Notes under the pieces: generated by a model
Database searches by the model: none
What the model was told of the DNA's origin: nothing
The model's input: only the letters and a program-made list of their open reading frames with translations
Program-made: the position numbers and the translations under genes
Part shown: positions 1 to 10,816 of the stretch, in pieces
Layout: each line of letters starts with the position of its first letter
Numbering within the stretch: position 1 is the first letter of the stretch
Assembly: GCA_001931905.2 (NCBI GenBank)
Contig: MSJI02000593.1
Coordinates: 1-18,728 of the forward strand
Length of the DNA stretch: 18,728 nucleotides
From: Cladosporium sp. IMV 00045
Lineage: Eukaryota; Ascomycota; Dothideomycetes; Cladosporiales; Cladosporiaceae
Direction: 5' to 3'

Positions 1-2826
1 CAAGTGTTCCCAAGGGCCACGAGCCGTCTGGACCCGGAAAGGACGCACAGTAGTGCAGGCGTCAGCTCGAACGATGCTGCAGGGACGATTCACTGGAGCC
101 TGGTAGATCATATGAACGCTGTACACGCGAGTACACCCAGGGCCAAAGGCAGCAGCCCCGTTGGAGGCGGTGGCACTGTCGACGTCTCGAACGCTCCATC
201 CTTGGAGGCCATTTGTCCCATGCGAGGTGTTCCAAGCGATCGGCCGAGTCCAAGACTGCAACCGTCAATTACGGCATGGGAGAACACACGTCCGCTTGCG
301 CATCTAGGCTTTCGAGACGAGGGCAAAGAATGGCAATGATGTTGTTGAGGACGAACAAGCCCGAAAAATGGGCAACGATTGACGGTACCAATATCCGAAT
401 CGCTGCGCCACGAGAGAAAGGGCACAGTATTGGTGACCGCAGCGGTTGACCTGACATTGCTCTGTACTGCACGCTCAATGGTTCTTCAAGACGTCTTCAC
501 CTGCATTAGTGTAGTCTTCATTACATACCTCCGCTTTCTCAGAGCTGTTGCCATTGGAGGCGATTGCGGTACAAGTTGCATCCACCAGTGATAGAGTGAC
601 CACATGAAACAATTCGAATGCATCATGAAACCACACGCGATTTGCAAGTGACGTCTGAATATTCTTGGTGCACGCCCAGGACCTGCGGTCGTCCACAACG
701 CACCATGCACGGTCATGATGATGAGAAGTTGGCGGTATGGAAGAATGAGTTGGCATGCGATCGCTGGACGAGTATGTCCACAGAAAATGACCTCACAAGA
801 TGATTGGAGGGGAATGTCATTGCCTAGCCAGGGACATGGCGCGTTTCATCTTCATGCCTGACCAAAACCGTTTCCCCGTTTATCTGAACGCAGAATATTC
901 TAAGGTGTATACTCCGACCATGTCGACAACGGCTCGAGCGGGCGACAACGGCTGTGACGGTGTCTTTCTTTTGCTGCCGCTTGCTGGCCCTTGGCGTTAT
1001 GCCCATTGCCGAGAGGACTGGGGCCACGGTATGCCTTCTGATCCGCGTGACGTCCTACGAGGTGTGGCGTCTCCCGGCATTTTTTGCTTGGAGCCAACGA
1101 GAGTCACGGGAGATGGCAATCGCGGTCAAGCCTTCGAATACGCTCACTTCGCTCGCGATCGCCTCTCACCGACGTCAAGACCTCACACGCGCGTGAGCGC
1201 CCAACCCGGCCTGAGACAACAACGTACAGTAGCGTTCCAACGATCTCTCAAAAGCGAACGGCGGAGAGTTTCCTCTATCAAAAGGCTTGCCGCATCCTCG
1301 TGACTCTGCCACTCTCTGCCACGCTCCCCTGCTAGTGACGCCATGACTGTGGCTAACCCGGAGCTGCCCGTACGGCGTTCAAGCATGTCCCCAAAACCCG
1401 CCGTATGAGCGTAGAGAAGCCGGTCGATCCTCACAAAACCGTTTCTCACAACATTGATCAACGTCCGCGTCAGCCACCTGCACAGCTGTCAATCCTTGAG
1501 CAGGTCTGACACCATAACGGACGCGGTGAGAGTCAAAGGCTCTTAGGGTGTGAAGATCGCTAGCGTTGTGCCACAGTTCTACTGTGCACAGCCACCCGAT
1601 CAGCGTTCATGGCGTGCTCGCTGGTATAGGCCAGAAGGGCCTCTCGAAACATCAATCTCTTTGGATTAAAGTATGACATCGATAGCTCGAGTGAGCAGTG
1701 CGGCAATTGCAGGCCATTCTTTTTCGAAGTGGTCCTATTCTGTAGCCCGATGACATTATTACAGCAATAGAAAGCCATGACCCAGGGGCCGCCTTAGTTG
1801 CGGCACGGCACATATCGAAATGCTGCCAGTGCCCTTCACCGGGCCTGCCTAACAGCGTTGCCAAGCGCACCTTTCGAGACCGTCCGGGCGTCTATCGACT
1901 GTGATGATGTACAAATTCACTGATGATGGAAGTGCCATGCAAGCGATCACCGAGGGGAGTCTCCCAACTCCACGGGTTCAAAGCCTAGGTTATCATTGTA
2001 ATATGCTACGTATATTGCAAGCAAGACGGGGAACATGATTCGCCGGTCCAAGCGCGGGTGTCATTTCGCTTCGTATAACGCCTAGAGGCACGTGTTCTGG
2101 CCTATCGATCGGAGACGAGAGACATCGATGTGAGAGGAAAGACTTTTGGGCAGAAGCAAACCAGCTAGGCACGCAACTGATGCAGTATTTGGAACACCAG
2201 TCGCGTCGCCGTATGCTGCTGGCCTGTAGATCGCCAATCAGTTGCACGTTACAGCAGGCCACTGCGACCCGATCTCTGGGAAGAACGCAGATCACCTCCG
2301 TTGTGAACTCTGTTCTGCGCGCCTGTCGATGTCACCGTGGCGTATCAGCCACGCGATCCAACCTCGCACGGCACCAATATCCGCACATTGGACTTTGCCT
2401 TTTGCAAGCATCCATATCGCGCGCACGCTCGTGTGTTGTGCTTCTGTCTCCGCAGAGGGCAACATCGCCGTCGGAGGCGTGACGATAGTTTAATGACCGG
2501 GGGTGACAGCGGGCCTCGAGCGAGCGGGTCATTTTGGAAATTGGGATAGTTGCCGGGGTGCACGACTACCCCATCGATTAGGCGAGTTCGGGGGAACTTC
2601 CACAAGGCTGATGCCAGAGAGGTTCGCCAGACGTTTTTTTTTCGCCATTGCCGTGTTGCGGTAAAGGCCGTGGCTCTGGTCATTGGCCGATGAGCATATC
2701 TAGGGGGCAGCAGGTGGATCTCGAGCAGCTGCTGAGCCACATCGCCTCTGTGCCTCTTGTGCAAGGATCAGGGATCTCGCTGGCCACAACGCACACATCA
2801 CCACCCATCCTGATGAATCTGCTCGG

Positions 2827-2840
2827 CCAATACCACCAAT
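2827..2840 (+). promoter_or_regulatory. Tandem CCAAT boxes upstream of CP2 gene
   Basis: CCAAT occurs at 2827-2831 and again at 2836-2840, both on the plus strand, about 410 bp before the CP2 start codon. CCAAT is the core bound by the fungal CBC/Hap complex. That the boxes are used here is inference from spacing and orientation only, as the pentamer is common by chance. Confidence 0.3.
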
Positions 2841-3215
2841 GAGCCACTCTTGCCCTGGTAGCTAGCGCCACTCTGCACCGCCTCATGAGGCGCACCCCTC
2901 GCCGGCCAGCGACAACAAGGCCCAATCTAGGCCTAGTAGACACGCGGCAAAACTCATGGGTTGACGGCGGAGCGCCGGGATTGCTGGGCGCGTCTGCACG
3001 CCAGCGCCCGGACGGTGCGGTAGGTGTCGCTCGGACCCTTTGCACCCCGGTAGCCTTGCGTTAGCTCGCTGTGGCGGTCATTTGAAGTGGCTGCTCGTCC
3101 GTCTCCTCTGTACCTTCATCTCTTGTTTCACTTTGCCTACCGTGCCCCAGTAGCAAGGCCTCACGATCCTCTGCTGCCTTCAAAAGGACGACTGCGGCTT
3201 TTCTGCACCCTCTCA

Positions 3216-3227
3216 ATGCCCCGTTGA
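3216..3227 (+). promoter_or_regulatory. Three-codon upstream ORF in CP2 leader
   Basis: An ATG at 3216 opens a frame of three codons (Met-Pro-Arg) closed by TGA at 3225-3227, only 16 nt before the main start codon at 3244. It lies in the presumed 5' leader, downstream of a pyrimidine-rich stretch. If transcribed, such a minimal uORF could lower translation of the main frame. The transcript start is not known. Confidence 0.4.
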
Positions 3228-3235
3228 CCGGTCAA
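3224..3235. promoter_or_regulatory. 12-bp palindrome with ACCGGT core before CP2 start
   Basis: TTGACCGGTCAA is a perfect palindrome lying 8 bp before the CP2 start codon and overlapping the stop of the upstream ORF. Its core ACCGGT is the centre of the AACCGGTT consensus known for Grainyhead-type factors, the family encoded directly downstream. The outer bases differ (GACCGGTC rather than AACCGGTT). Autoregulation is therefore a hypothesis; a 12-bp palindrome occurs a few times by chance in a window this size. Confidence 0.35.
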
Positions 3236-3243
3236 ACGCAAAC

Positions 3244-6015
3244 ATGTTCACCAGGTGCGTCCCGCGTGCTGCTGCCACAGCTTGCAGTGCAAAGCCTCCA
3301 CGGCCACACCGTTCAGCTTCAGCACTTCCCGCGCTTTCGCGCGCTGTTTAGGCAACGAGCTAATCCGAGGTGTAATAGACGAACAACACAGAAACCGCCC
3401 GCCGAATTGTACGAGAACTTCAAGTCCAAGTTCTCCGGGTTGGGCCCCAATGTCTCTGCTGCCGACATTTCACAAGTTGCGCCTGGCGCGACCGCACTCA
3501 GCAACGATGCGCCGGCTGGCATCTCAGGGTACGCGCTTCGCCCTTTGCGCTGCCAAAGCGTATACTGCTGCGCCTCCTGCGTGGAGGAGCATACGTACTG
3601 TCGAGCTCTTGCTAACAACCTCTCAGGTCTACCGTTGGCGCCGTTCAATCGCAGAATGCAAAGGTCATGAATCCTTCTGACCTGCAAAATGCCGAGCCCA
3701 CGCCTCGAGCCTCCAACGACTGGAATTTTGGAAGCACAGGATTGACCCCGTCGTTCCTTGACCCAAATAACCATGGATTCAATTTCTCGAACCAGCTCAC
3801 GGGCTACTATACACCTACTCCCGGCGGCACTAATACCATCTTCCACCCCACTGCCGGTGACCTGCACACGCCATCATTCCACCTTGGTCTAGGAACACCT
3901 CTGTCTATGCCTACCTCCGAGGGTGCTCTGAACAGTGGACTGCATGCTGGACATGCAGCTTCTGCCTTCAACGGGTTCCATCCGCATATGCAAAACCAGT
4001 TCCAACCGCAGCAACAAGGCCACTTCCAGAACGTCAATCCATTCCAGATGCACCAGTTGCATTCCCAACAACCGCAACAGACCTTCGCGCCGCACCAACT
4101 AAGCCACCAGCCGTCCTTTGATCAAGGACATATGGATGATTCGCCCGTTGGGGACATCAGCCTGGATCTCGACACCGCACAGCACTCGCAGCAACAGTCA
4201 CCCGAGATGCTGATGCACCCGCAGAGCTTTCACCAGTCAATGCCGCCTCCATCATTCCATCCGAACGGCGAAAAGTAAGTAATGATTTCTTGCTCCTAAG
4301 AGTTGCACGACTCTAACGTCTACAGATTCCGATTCCATGCCACTCTCAATGCACCCACCGCGATGATCAAGCACTCTGATGAGATTCCGATCACGTACCT
4401 CAACAAAGGCCAGGCGTACACACTCAATGTTGTCGACACCCGTGGCCAACAACCGATCGCTCCATTGAAATACCGTACATTCGTGCGTGTATCGTTCGAA
4501 GACGAGCAGCAACGACGCAAACCTGCCGCTTGCTGGCAGCTCTGGAAGGAAGGGCGCGGTACTAACGAAGCGCACCAGAGAGGTGGCCGGCTCCAGGCTG
4601 TGGAGTACGTCGACTCGACGCCAGCAACTGGTACTGAGGATCCGAGCAAGCCTCGCGTCGAGCTGGAGAGCGCTTCATTTGATGGATTCTGCGTAACCTG
4701 GACTCCTCCAGCGGGCGCTTCGGAATGCCCAATTGCAGTCCGCTTCAACTTTCTGTCCACCGATTTCAGCCATTCTAAGGGCGTGAAGGGTATCCCAGTA
4801 CGTCTTTGTGCGAAGACCGAGGTCGTTGCAGACCCCTTATCCAACAGAAAACCCTCTCCGGACTCTGAAGTGTGCTTCTGCAAAGTCAAGCTTTTCCGCG
4901 ACCACGGTGCCGAGCGCAAGCTTTCCAACGACGTTGCGCACGTTAAGAAGACCATGGAGAAGATGAACCAACAGATTGCTCAGATTGAGTCCGGCATGCG
5001 AGACAACAGCAAGCGCAAGCGCAGCGGATCCTTTGTGGCAAAGGCTGGCATGATGGACAGACCTGGCAAGGTCCCTAAGCATAGGAGAACTTGGTCCGTG
5101 GACTCTACCGTAACGAATGGCGCTCGTGGAAGTGCGGAGGAAGACCTTCAAATGAAGCTCATGACCCTTCAGGACATGTTCAGCTCTACCAAACCTGCTT
5201 CAGTTCTTTACTTGCGTGGCGCCGAACAGGATGATCCAGATCTTCACCCCGTGAAGATGTCTGGTGAGAACGACCAGATCAAGTCCGAGTCTATGGACCA
5301 GGCGTGGGATGGACAGAGCAACCAAAACGGCGAAGCACTGTCTTTGGTCTCTCCCACCCCGAGTAGCAACTCTCTGGGAGAAAGCCGCCGGGATTCTACT
5401 TTGCAGCAGCCTACGCCTTACGCAGGCGTGTCGCGCGTCAACTCCAGTGAATGGCGCCCTCAGCCGCAGACTGCGATTGGTGACATTAAACCAACGGACC
5501 CTCAGCAACTTGCAAGCCCGCCCGACAACCAGCCGGTTAAGGTTCAGACTCGTTCGCCGAGGACCGGAGCAATTTCTGGCTGGGTGGAGGCTGTTGGTGT
5601 CGACTCAAGCTATCAACCTCCACCAGAGCGCGTTGTGAAGCCTGCAGCTTGCGTATACATTCAGCCACGCTTCGCCAACAAGACCCCTAGGGATAACTAC
5701 CACCGTGCTGTCTACTTGGTGAACCGAACATACAAAGATTTCATCAATGCCGTTGGGGTCAAGTGCGACGTGGAACCTACCGACATCATCCGAACTGTTC
5801 ACATCAGCCAGAACGGTCTGCAAGTTCTGTTTGATGACGACTGTGTCCGCGAGCTTCCTGAAGGTCAAGACATGACTGCAGAATTCGCTGAAGTTGAAGA
5901 ATCACCAGGCATGGCGGGTAACGCCTGGGACGACGTTGACCTGCAATGTGATGGCGACATTTCCTCTCTCAACAACATCACGACTTCCGGCTACGAGCTT
6001 CGGCTTCTGTTCTGA
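3244..6015 (+). CDS. CP2/Grainyhead-family transcription factor
   Basis: I reconstruct four exons: 3244-3254, 3379-3528, 3627-4274 and 4326-6015, giving 832 residues. Phases agree at all junctions. Introns 2 and 3 carry CTAAC branch sites before YAG acceptors. The third intron interrupts the protein exactly where the CP2 DNA-binding domain begins (Lys270 then FRFHATLNAP), and this domain runs to about residue 490, including SEVCFCKVKLFRDHG at 450. The N-terminal 260 residues are Asn/Gln/His/Pro-rich, typical of an activation region. A basic patch (KRKRSGSF near 499, KHRRTWS near 521) is a likely nuclear localisation signal. The conserved C-terminal region, about 705-832, matches the dimerisation part of Grainyhead/CP2 proteins. 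In Neurospora this family acts on cell-wall and conidial separation genes (known); the same role here is inference. The 11-nt first exon is the least certain part. Confidence 0.9.
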
Positions 6016-8168
6016 TCACGCGCTGGCCGTACGATCAGAGCATGAATTGCAAAGAAGCAAAACAAAAACACATCATCACCCAAATTTTCTAATCACGAAC
6101 GAAACGAGTCCAACGATGCATCTCTCCACCATTAATCCCAACAGGGGACACGGCATCCATCGACCTGACACCACACAATCTTTCAGCACGGCATGTCAGA
6201 GTTGTATCGATATCGGGCCCGTCGCCCAACACCCATTTTCTTTGTCTTCTGTGGCTGATGATACCCATTTTTGCGTTTTGGTCTCTGGGAAGATAGGCGG
6301 ACTGGGACCAAGAGTTTTCTTTATGTTTCATTTTACTTGTTCACCTAGTAGTAATAACATTTTCATATCTCTTTCGGACTGGCAACATAGCGAGCCGTAC
6401 ACGCAAACGATGGATTTCATGGGTTGCAACACACGGTTCAATTTCCGTACGGTGGAGATCTTTTTCTCTTTCCTCGCGACGATACCCCAATCTTACTTGC
6501 CCATCTGCTCCTGATCACACCATCTCCTCTCCTCTTCTTCCCTCTCAAGTTTCCCAACGCTTCCCAATATTCTCAATCTCTGCCCTCCCTCGCGTCGACC
6601 AGCCGAACGCGCCATGACGCGAAAGCCCTCGCATGCCCGTGAGTCGTGATCAAACCACAAGACCTCGGCATCACGCTCGCCAGCGCACCTAGCCGATTGA
6701 CCGCCACATCACACTACCATCGACTCCCTCGACCGGGCACGCGTGGTGACGTCGCAGTGCATGTGGCATGTCAGTGGTGTGCGGCGCCCAGCCTACACAC
6801 CGATCTGCAGCACAGCCACTCTGCCCTGTCGAGTCAACACGGCTGCCTTTTGCCGATCCAGTGAGTTGATGCGAAAACCCGGGAAAAAAAGCAACCTACC
6901 TTAACTGTCTGCCTTTTCCCTTGCCTGGTTCTCCTCCCCCACCTTCTGTTCTTTCTGAAACACGACACCTGCACGAACGAAGGCTGAGATGCGCAGGGAC
7001 TTTCGTCAAGTCCTTTCGCCATGACGTTTCTGTACATACAGAAGGATTCCAACTGGTCTCATCCGCGGTCATGTGCTATCGCAGCGACTTAAACCATTCG
7101 ACGACTGTTTCTGCCGTCCCGCATTCCATGGCGTCGGTGGCGCTCTGTTTTCTTCGCACACTAAGTCCTTGGTCGTTTCAGCCTTGTGGTGATCTGTCAC
7201 TTTTTTCCCCGTCCCCCATCATCATTCTATCTGTTGCGCTGTCCCGTGGGGCCTAGACCTGGAGATGTGCGCCGTGTGCGCGCACTGGAGACCTTCCGGT
7301 TCTTGCCTTGTCATGGCATATGCCAGCTCATGGCATTTCGTGACGATCTTCTCGTTTCGCGCCTGCGTTTACTGGCGGGGAATTGCTCTTGTCCCAGTTC
7401 GGACTTTATCCGATCATGCGGGAAAGAGGTCGGGCGGGCGAGAATATCGGGTCTTCGAAGATTGCTATTTTTGATGCATTTGATGCAGCCGTTCTGGCCC
7501 GCTCGTGCTGTCAGTGGCGGATGTGAGTGTGGCGCTCTGTGGCGCGGATATTCGTGGCGGTGTAAGCGACGTTAGCTTTGGATGGGTCGGTCGACATGAC
7601 CGTTGTGTTGCGGGTAAAGATCGAGTTCGACCAAATGCGGACCTGTTCATGGCCAGATGGTGGAGTCGATGTGATTCGAATTCATGGAATCGTGTACCTT
7701 TCTTCATGCACTGTAGTCAACCGGATTTATACGAATTGGCTGTGCAATGGTGAGATTTACGTTGGTATAGACGGATATCATTTTGGAAACTGAGCTAAGT
7801 CGACTTGGCTTCATGAGACAGTGCGGATATGGGTCATGGAACGTGAGGATCGAGTCTGTTGGTCGGTGGCATGGCCACGCGCACATTTTCCATTCAGTCG
7901 TATTACGTTTGTTTCCATGGCAAGATGCTTAGAAAAAGCAAAGCGACAGAGCTCAAACTCGTCCACTTGTCCATGTTTTCAAGCCTGCCAGTATACATGG
8001 GCCAGGCGATGCTCCTTTTTCTTTCGCGAAACTCCATGACGAACTCCTTCTCAAACTATTGATTCCCCCAGCCAGGGTTTTCGCGATAGGTCTTTCTGCT
8101 CGTGCTAAAACACGGCCAAAATCATCAATATCGTTGTCCTTGCTCTTAACATTCCTCCAAGGAGGTAT
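6016..8168. other. Long gene-poor stretch between CP2 and Zn2Cys6 genes
   Basis: This 2.15-kb interval separates the 3' end of the CP2 gene from the 3' end of the minus-strand regulator. Its first few hundred bases are probably CP2 3' UTR. A strongly pyrimidine-rich tract at about 6515-6595 followed by ATG at 6614, and a second one at about 6900-6955, resemble fungal 5' leaders, yet no frame longer than 129 codons follows and none looks like a known protein. A perfect tandem 9-mer (TTTGATGCA twice, 7470-7487) is the only simple repeat noticed. I call no gene here. Confidence 0.55.
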
Positions 8169-9679
8169 CTAGGACATCCATGCATCTTGATCCTGCAGCT
8201 TGCTGCTTCCGGTAGTCGGCCTTGATGTGCTCATGCCACCGTAATCTTGCGCGTATTCTCTGAGAGACAGCAACGTCCCGCGCACGCGCTTCGCTTCTAT
8301 GAAATCCGGTCGATGTTGGTTCTGTGCCATTACCACCGCAGCGTCATCGAGGCTTTGCGCCAAAGACAGTCCTAAGTCTGGGGAAACTTGTGTCAGTATT
8401 GCTGGTCCTTGAATCTTCAACGAAGCCAGGTCGGCATTGCTTACCAATGTATACAAATGCCAGAAACGATTTGCTAAGGATGTTTGAGAGCGCGAGCATA
8501 GCGCACACTTTCAAGGGTACCAGATGAGGTAAGGGAGACTGCATGCAATCTTCGAAAAAGTGCTTTGCGGCATCTGAACTGGTCAGTGGATTCGCATTCA
8601 TTCGCCCATCCACAGAGGATATACTCACCATAGAAGAACTCGACGACTCCGGGATGAAGGTGGGCCCGGACATATTGCGCAGCGACAGCTGCTACACTAC
8701 TCAGTTCGCACAAATGGGATCTGGGAATCTCGTGGTCCGCGCGCATCTCCACGCTCGATATGAGACCTTCCACTTGCGCTTCGCTGTACGCGAAACAACT
8801 TTCGGGCGTTGCTCTCATCTGTAATGCTAACCCTTGACGAACCATTGCAATGTTCGACCGTAGCATGCTCAGCGCAAACGAGTTGAAGAGGCTTCTCGCT
8901 GATGGGGGTGAACCTGAAGCTGGCAATGGAAGACCGTACATGTTGAGAGTCGGATTTTGGTCGTAGGAAGTGTTAAGCATGCTTTGTTGAGGGAAAGCCG
9001 ATGAGTTAGGGTTCGCGTATTGTTGGAGCTGCGGGTCAAGGCCAGACAGTGCTGGATCGATTGGGATCTGATCACCTACTCCTGCGAAGAAAGGGTTTTG
9101 GGGGAGTGCCTGTTGCTGCTGCATCTCACCATAGCCTGAAGGGGTCGTGTGCAATGACTCCCAGTTCCCGTCGCTGGTCACATCCTCGCTCGACTCCGCC
9201 TCATCCGCTTGTCCGTCAGCTGTGATGCTGCCCTGCTCCAGAGGTGGCCTTGACTCCGGATAATCTTCAGCTCTGATTCGATTCACCAAGGCGGCTACTT
9301 CATCGGGTTGCCCATTCTTCAGTTGTGAATGGAGATCCACCAGACTTCCGTAGTCAAGCTCGAGTTGCTCCAGCTTGCTTTTCAATGCTGCCGTCCTGGT
9401 GATGCCCTCTTCGACGTCGTAAGTGCAATCAACCCGCCGTTGTTCGCAGGCCCGGCAAGTTGGTCGCGCGCCATCGCACTGTCGGTTGATGTTAAGATGT
9501 GATCATGATGGATGCTGTTCCGGCTGGTCAGGATAAGCACGCACTCTTGTTTTTCGTTTTCGACAAGGCGCGCATGCGCAACTGTGATCCAAAAGTGGTA
9601 TCTGTAAGCAACTGTTTCAGACGCCTAAAGGGGCTCCGCGGTTCAGCGTTTACCTGGCAATCGACCCTCGCTTCGGCAT
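8169..9679 (-). CDS. Zn(2)-C6 fungal transcription factor
   Basis: I reconstruct five exons on the minus strand: 9654-9679, 9545-9581, 8629-9478, 8445-8573 and 8169-8377. The joined frame is 1251 nt, or 416 residues. The zinc cluster has Cys12, 15, 22, 29, 32 and 39 with spacing C-x2-C-x6-C-x6-C-x2-C-x6-C, and intron 2 falls exactly before Cys22. That intron holds an in-frame stop, so it must be removed. A leucine-rich coiled segment follows at about 48-75, then an acidic/Gln-rich linker. A middle-homology-like region follows (SSVAAVAAQYVRAHL, then FFYDAAKHFFEDC, then PLKVCAMLALSNIL and DLGLSLAQSLDDA), whose continuity supports introns 3 and 4. At 416 residues it is short for the class. The target genes are unknown and no metabolic cluster adjoins it. 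The 26-nt first exon is the weakest part, though its phase fits. Confidence 0.85.
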
Positions 9680-10134
9680 CACGATGGGCACATTGTCCAA
9701 CCGTTTACTCGCGGTCCGTGAGGCTCAGGCAGGTCGCCCGTACACAAGGGCTGGCCTGGGTTACGTGGTCTGTCAGCTAGCGAGGCGTTTGAGGCTGGCT
9801 GTGAATACAGGTGGCTCGGTAGGGCTCCTTGGAGTGGTACTTTCGCTCGGTCAATGCAGACCGGACGGGATGTTGGATGCACCGTCTGCGAGCACTTGCT
9901 TCGGAGTTGAGCGCCCGACACACCCGCAGTCTTCGAGAGAGGAAGCCCGTCATCGTTGATGTCGCTCCGCATCGAGATTTGCAGGGTGAGGACCACCCAC
10001 TGGCCATTTGTCCTGGGTGTCACGTTTGTGGGTTGACAGGCGTCATAATGAACTACCACTTGGTGATATCAAGCCAATCCGGATCCGCCAGTAAAGAGGA
10101 TCTCCGTCTAGTCAAAGTATGCTCTGTAAAAGTG

Positions 10135-10169
10135 GGTAGGTCGTATGAGTATCACCGGACCTACCTCCG
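10135..10169. promoter_or_regulatory. Inverted repeat and CGG-N8-CCG pair upstream of Zn2Cys6 gene
   Basis: GGTAGGTC at 10135-10142 is the exact reverse complement of GACCTACC at 10158-10165. Overlapping the right arm is CGG (10156-10158), eight bases, then CCG (10167-10169), the everted/inverted triplet layout bound by many Zn2Cys6 dimers. It lies about 480 bp upstream of a Zn2Cys6 start codon. Function is speculative. Confidence 0.2.
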
Positions 10170-10608
10170 ATCTAATGACGGTCTCATACCGCATAAAGTT
10201 CTACGGGGTTTAAGTACCGGCACGTGTTGAGCATCCCAAATCCTGACTAATCTTGGGGTATTTCGATGTGGAGTACGATAGGGGAATGAATGGTAATTAC
10301 TGTCGATATGAGTCGATGAAGCATGGCTTGGTTGGAGCGCGTTGCCTCCGTGTAAAGTCAGCGAAGTCATACGATACAGTGCGATTTGGAGGCTCCAATG
10401 CAAAGGAAATTACCTTCAGGCGGTTTGCCCGCATTCTGAACGAAAATGGCGGAGGAGCTGCGGGGCCAGGCGAGCAAAACGCTGTCTGTTATGCCAAAGT
10501 ACCAGCCATGTTGTTCGTTTTCCTGAAGGACTGTCCATGTCGTCCTGAATATGGTGTTACGAAGTGGCGAAGTCAGAACGCGGTGCCAAGCCTATGTATC
10601 AAAGTCAA

Positions 10609-10722
10609 AGAGGAGTCGACGAAAGAAGAACGATGATCAGAATGAGTTTTTTGCTTTTGCTTGTCTAAATCACAGAGGTGCCGACGAAAGAGAACGATCA
10701 TCAGAGTGAACCTTTGCTTTTT
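10609..10722. repeat. Imperfect ~50-bp direct repeat, two copies
   Basis: Copy one begins at 10609 and copy two at 10674, 65 bp apart. Both share the order agagg, cgacgaaag, agaacgat, atcaga, then a T-rich stretch around tgctttt, with a few substitutions and single-base gaps. This looks like a local tandem duplication that has since diverged. It sits about 100-200 bp past the IF-2 stop codon, so it may lie in or just beyond that gene's 3' UTR. Confidence 0.7.
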
Positions 10723-10816
10723 GTACATCTATGAATACTATACAATATGCATGAAACCTTTTTTATCTTACAGATACACGACAGCTACGCTGCCTGTATG
10801 TGCCTCCAACGAGTAT

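Larger units (their letters stand above)
1..3243. other. Gene-free stretch ending in the CP2 gene promoter/leader
   Basis: Both strands hold only short open frames (under 170 codons) with arginine-, cysteine- or serine-rich translations of no family I recognise, and frames overlap each other without any one dominating. I see no transposon protein, no long repeat and no AT-rich RIP-like tract. The last few hundred bases look like the upstream region of the CP2 gene: two CCAAT boxes at about 2827-2840, a pyrimidine-rich stretch from about 3090 to 3215, and a short upstream ORF. Whether the first 2.8 kb holds a diverged gene with many short exons cannot be settled by eye. Confidence 0.6.
9680..10816. 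other. Upstream region of Zn2Cys6 gene and 3' flank of IF-2 gene
   Basis: The IF-2 and Zn2Cys6 genes run in the same (minus) direction, so this 1.1-kb interval holds the IF-2 3' UTR at its right end and the regulator's promoter at its left. Open frames here are under 135 codons and unrecognisable. It contains an imperfect tandem duplication (10609-10722) and a CGG-N8-CCG triplet pair with an overlapping inverted repeat (10135-10169), described separately. No RNA gene was found. Confidence 0.6.

Noticed and set aside
800..1303. 167-codon plus-strand open frame
   Set aside because: The translation has no recognisable domain, the composition is Arg/Cys/Pro-mixed like random frames in GC-rich DNA, and competing frames of similar length overlap it.
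1970..1985. B-box-like ggttcaaagcc
   Set aside because: It departs from the B-box consensus at a conserved position and no A-box or acceptor stem is present at the right distance.
3319..3867. 182-codon minus-strand open frame
   Set aside because: It is antisense to CP2 exons 2 and 3, whose frame is supported by protein continuity across splice sites.
7655..7700. tRNA-like boxes (ggccagatggtgg and gattcgaattc)
   Set aside because: The two boxes are too close to leave room for an anticodon arm, and no acceptor stem pairs around them.
8155..8168. CCTCC-AA-GGAGG near the Zn2Cys6 stop codon as a hairpin terminator
   Set aside because: Arms of five bases with a two-base loop cannot form a good hairpin, and intrinsic terminators are not how fungal polymerase II genes end.
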